Assembly (NCBI GenBank): GCA_910589415.1
Contig: OU342630.1
Span: forward strand, 22,601,867 to 22,665,866
Source: Malachius bipustulatus
Taxonomy: Eukaryota; Arthropoda; Insecta; Coleoptera; Melyridae
DNA: 64,000 nucleotides
Direction of reading: 5' to 3'
Part shown: positions 61,939 through 64,000 of the stretch, piece after piece
Layout: every line of letters starts with the position of its first letter
Position numbering within the stretch: position 1 is the stretch's first letter
Made by a program: the position numbers and the translations under genes
Notes under the pieces: generated by a model
The model's input: the letters and a program-made list of their open reading frames with translations, nothing else
The model's database searches: none
What the model was told of the DNA's origin: nothing

Positions 61939-64000
61939 GGAGCCTTCCTCCCCCTCGCTTACTCCCACTCAAAAAGTTGAATAATAAAAAATAATTCACT
62001 TACCTTAACCCCAAAAAGGAGGTGGCTATTGACAGATCTCAATGTGACTAGGCAAATTTGTAACATTAGCCACATTGGCCTGTCGAGTAGGACATATCAA
62101 ATTTCGAATGCCCCACCCAAATATTCTAAATGTCGGAAGAAAAATAAATTTTAAATTTTGAAAAGTGATCGTCTAAAATTTCCAAAGTATCAAACCAAAA
62201 CCAAACTTCACCAAAAGGTTCGTTGTGATTATCCAGCCCGGGACAGATAAATGTGGCCTTCCTCTGGAAAATCCAGCATTCACCGAACCAGACTGGACCC
62301 GTAGTAACTCCTAACAATTTTAAAAACAATAACCAAAAATTAATAAACCTCACCAAAATATACCAGGATATATCGCCTTATTCTTGATGTTACTCTACTG
62401 ATTGAATAAATAATTTAAAAGAACATGAGGAGGGTTGATTCTTAATACTCTAAAATTGTTGAATTTTAATACAAAGATTTATTAAAATCAATTTCATCAG
62501 TACAATAGACTAGGCTGGTAATCACCAATAGATCTTATACCTAAACAATAAATCTAATAATCAAAATCAGTAATCCTGATTCAAACCTTCAAACATAAAT
62601 ACTACCTTATTACCAAAGATATCAAACTTACATGACTAAAATTCAAAATAGGTACCTATATCATTTCAATAGTTCAGATAAAAATTTCTAAAGTTCAAAT
62701 TCTATTAAACAATTTCTAAACTATAACACATAGGTATGATTCTGAATAGAACTCCGAGTTAAATCAGAAGTTATTTCTCAAAAATTTAAATTTATCTTAA
62801 GCAAAAGTTTCAATATAAAAACAGGTATCTACCTACAAAATCTGAAATTCAAAATTTAATTTAGAAAATGATCATCTCCAACTCGAAATCCTAAACACAT
62901 ACGATAAATTTAATAAATTATTTTTACACATAACCATTACATTAGTCACTTGTTGACCACAATAAAAGTTCATAACATATTATCAAAAATCAAATTCACT
63001 TAGAAAGTCATAGGTGATGAAATCAATTAAACACTGTACTTGAATTTATTTAATTTTCTTGATTATCGGAAAATAGCAAAAGTTTATTCACTCATAAAGA
63101 CATACCTTATTATTCAAAACTCCATCTCAAAACTGACGAACTAAGGTTCCTCTAACCTAAGCGCGATGATCAAAGACTAGGCCGGCATGGTTGCTGGAAC
63201 TGCCTTTGCACTGGTGTTAGCACCCCTTGGTTGGTGCTCCAGGTGCCGGATGAGCTGGACTGCTCCCCCTGCTACCTTGGGACGACCAAATATAAAAGCG
63301 CTAGAACCTCTGCCTGATGAAACCTTCCATGCCTCCAAACTAAACTCCACCACTCTTCTTTATTTCTCCAAGCTTCTTCAAATATCACCCCTCACACAGG
63401 TTAGTATACCTACCTAGGTAGGTACCTACCTAAGCCTCCACATGATCGAATCTTTATGTAAACTTTCATGTGAATCAGAAATTTGAAAGTTGGAACTCAA
63501 AACTCAGAAACTAGAAGTTCGAAATTAACATTCAGGAATCAAAAGTTAAAACTTAGAAATTCAAAGATCGAAATCAAAAACTGGAAATCGGAAATTAGTA
63601 GTTAAAAATCAAAACTGGAAGTCGGGACCTAACATTCTAGAACTTGAAACTCCAAAATAAGTTTAAAACTAAATCCAATAATAAGTAAGTAAGTCCAAAA
63701 CTAAATCTAGTAGTAAGTAAGTAAGTCCAAAACCACGTCCCTTGTCTGTAAAGACAAGAAAGCGAACATTAGTTATGATGACCAAAATTAAATTCAGAAG
63801 ATTACTTACGTAAGACTGCATCTTTCACAGAAATAACTTCACCATATCCATCGTGTGCTTACACAAGGGACTAATACTAATTTACGAACTTGTAGACAAG
63901 CTACATGACCTGCCGAACTAAGACCCAAAAATGAATCTAACGCGTCCTCTTACCCTTACTTATAATTTTTCTGGGGTGACGCTACTCATGCGCCCCAACT
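61939..64000 (-). repeat. Old minus-strand copy of the E2-type LTR, cut by window end
   Basis: Reverse complement of the E2 LTR from its 3' end (TGGAGCCTTCC on the plus strand) to about 680 bp from its 5' end, clearly diverged, with substitutions and small indels (for example extra AAGT repeats near 63660-63725). No primer site follows its 3' end, so it is a solo or 3' LTR. It keeps the 64-nt intron-like segment (63746-63809) with a GTAAGT donor. Open frames in it are not genes. Confidence 0.85.

Overview
The window looks like a transposon-dense stretch of an insect nuclear genome. The evidence is AT-rich DNA, spliced-gene signals, insect-type retroelements, primer sites complementary to insect tRNAs as I recall them, and short TAGGTACCTACC-type repeats of the kind common in hemipterans and lepidopterans; I cannot name the order. 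Almost everything recognisable is a mobile element or a relic of one. The only candidate host gene piece is a possible signal-peptide first exon at 12146-12238 on the minus strand.

Layout, left to right. 1-2500: a GC-rich repeat unit in inverted arrangement, two TACAGGGTG-ended repeats and a restriction-like-endonuclease LINE tail. 2494-2749: a tRNA-derived SINE with an 11-bp target duplication. 2750-10160: a LINE RT fragment next to a relic minus-strand LTR, which is split first by a 5'-truncated plus-strand LINE (3757-5370) and then by a full-length but broken Jockey-type LINE (5492-9992, 13-bp target duplication). 10161-14080: mostly featureless. 14083-21831: a decayed DNA transposon carrying THAP (plus strand) and SWIM zinc-finger (minus strand) remnants, itself split by a hAT-type MITE (14622-15122, 8-bp duplication) and by an apparently intact mag-like Ty3/gypsy element (15427-20111) whose two 196-bp LTRs read as identical.

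22511-39786 is a deep nest. An old minus-strand gypsy element (called E3; gag only, pol missing) has its 3' LTR split by an inverted-repeat element, which in turn holds an 1832-bp solo LTR. Its 5' LTR is split by a 10.2-kb element (E2) with two 2742-bp LTRs, a tRNA-His-type primer site, a 24-codon gag stub and only the tail of integrase. 40457-50451 holds a relative of E2 (E1) with gag, pol and 1.66-kb LTRs, nearly complete but carrying two frame breaks. A foldback element (50841-51367) is followed at 51391-58002 by an errantivirus-type element with identical 245-bp LTRs, gag, PR-RT-RNase H and an env fragment but no integrase. The right end holds palindrome-rich CCCA-ended elements, one sitting inside another foldback, and an old minus-strand copy of the E2 LTR that runs off the window.

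The elements appear to depend on one another. The mag-like element is the only one whose coding capacity looks complete. E2, E3 and the errantivirus are deletion derivatives that would need enzymes from elsewhere, yet E2 and the errantivirus have LTRs that look identical and so moved recently. E1 and E2 share integrase-tail sequence, and both carry a 64-nt intron-like segment in their LTRs.
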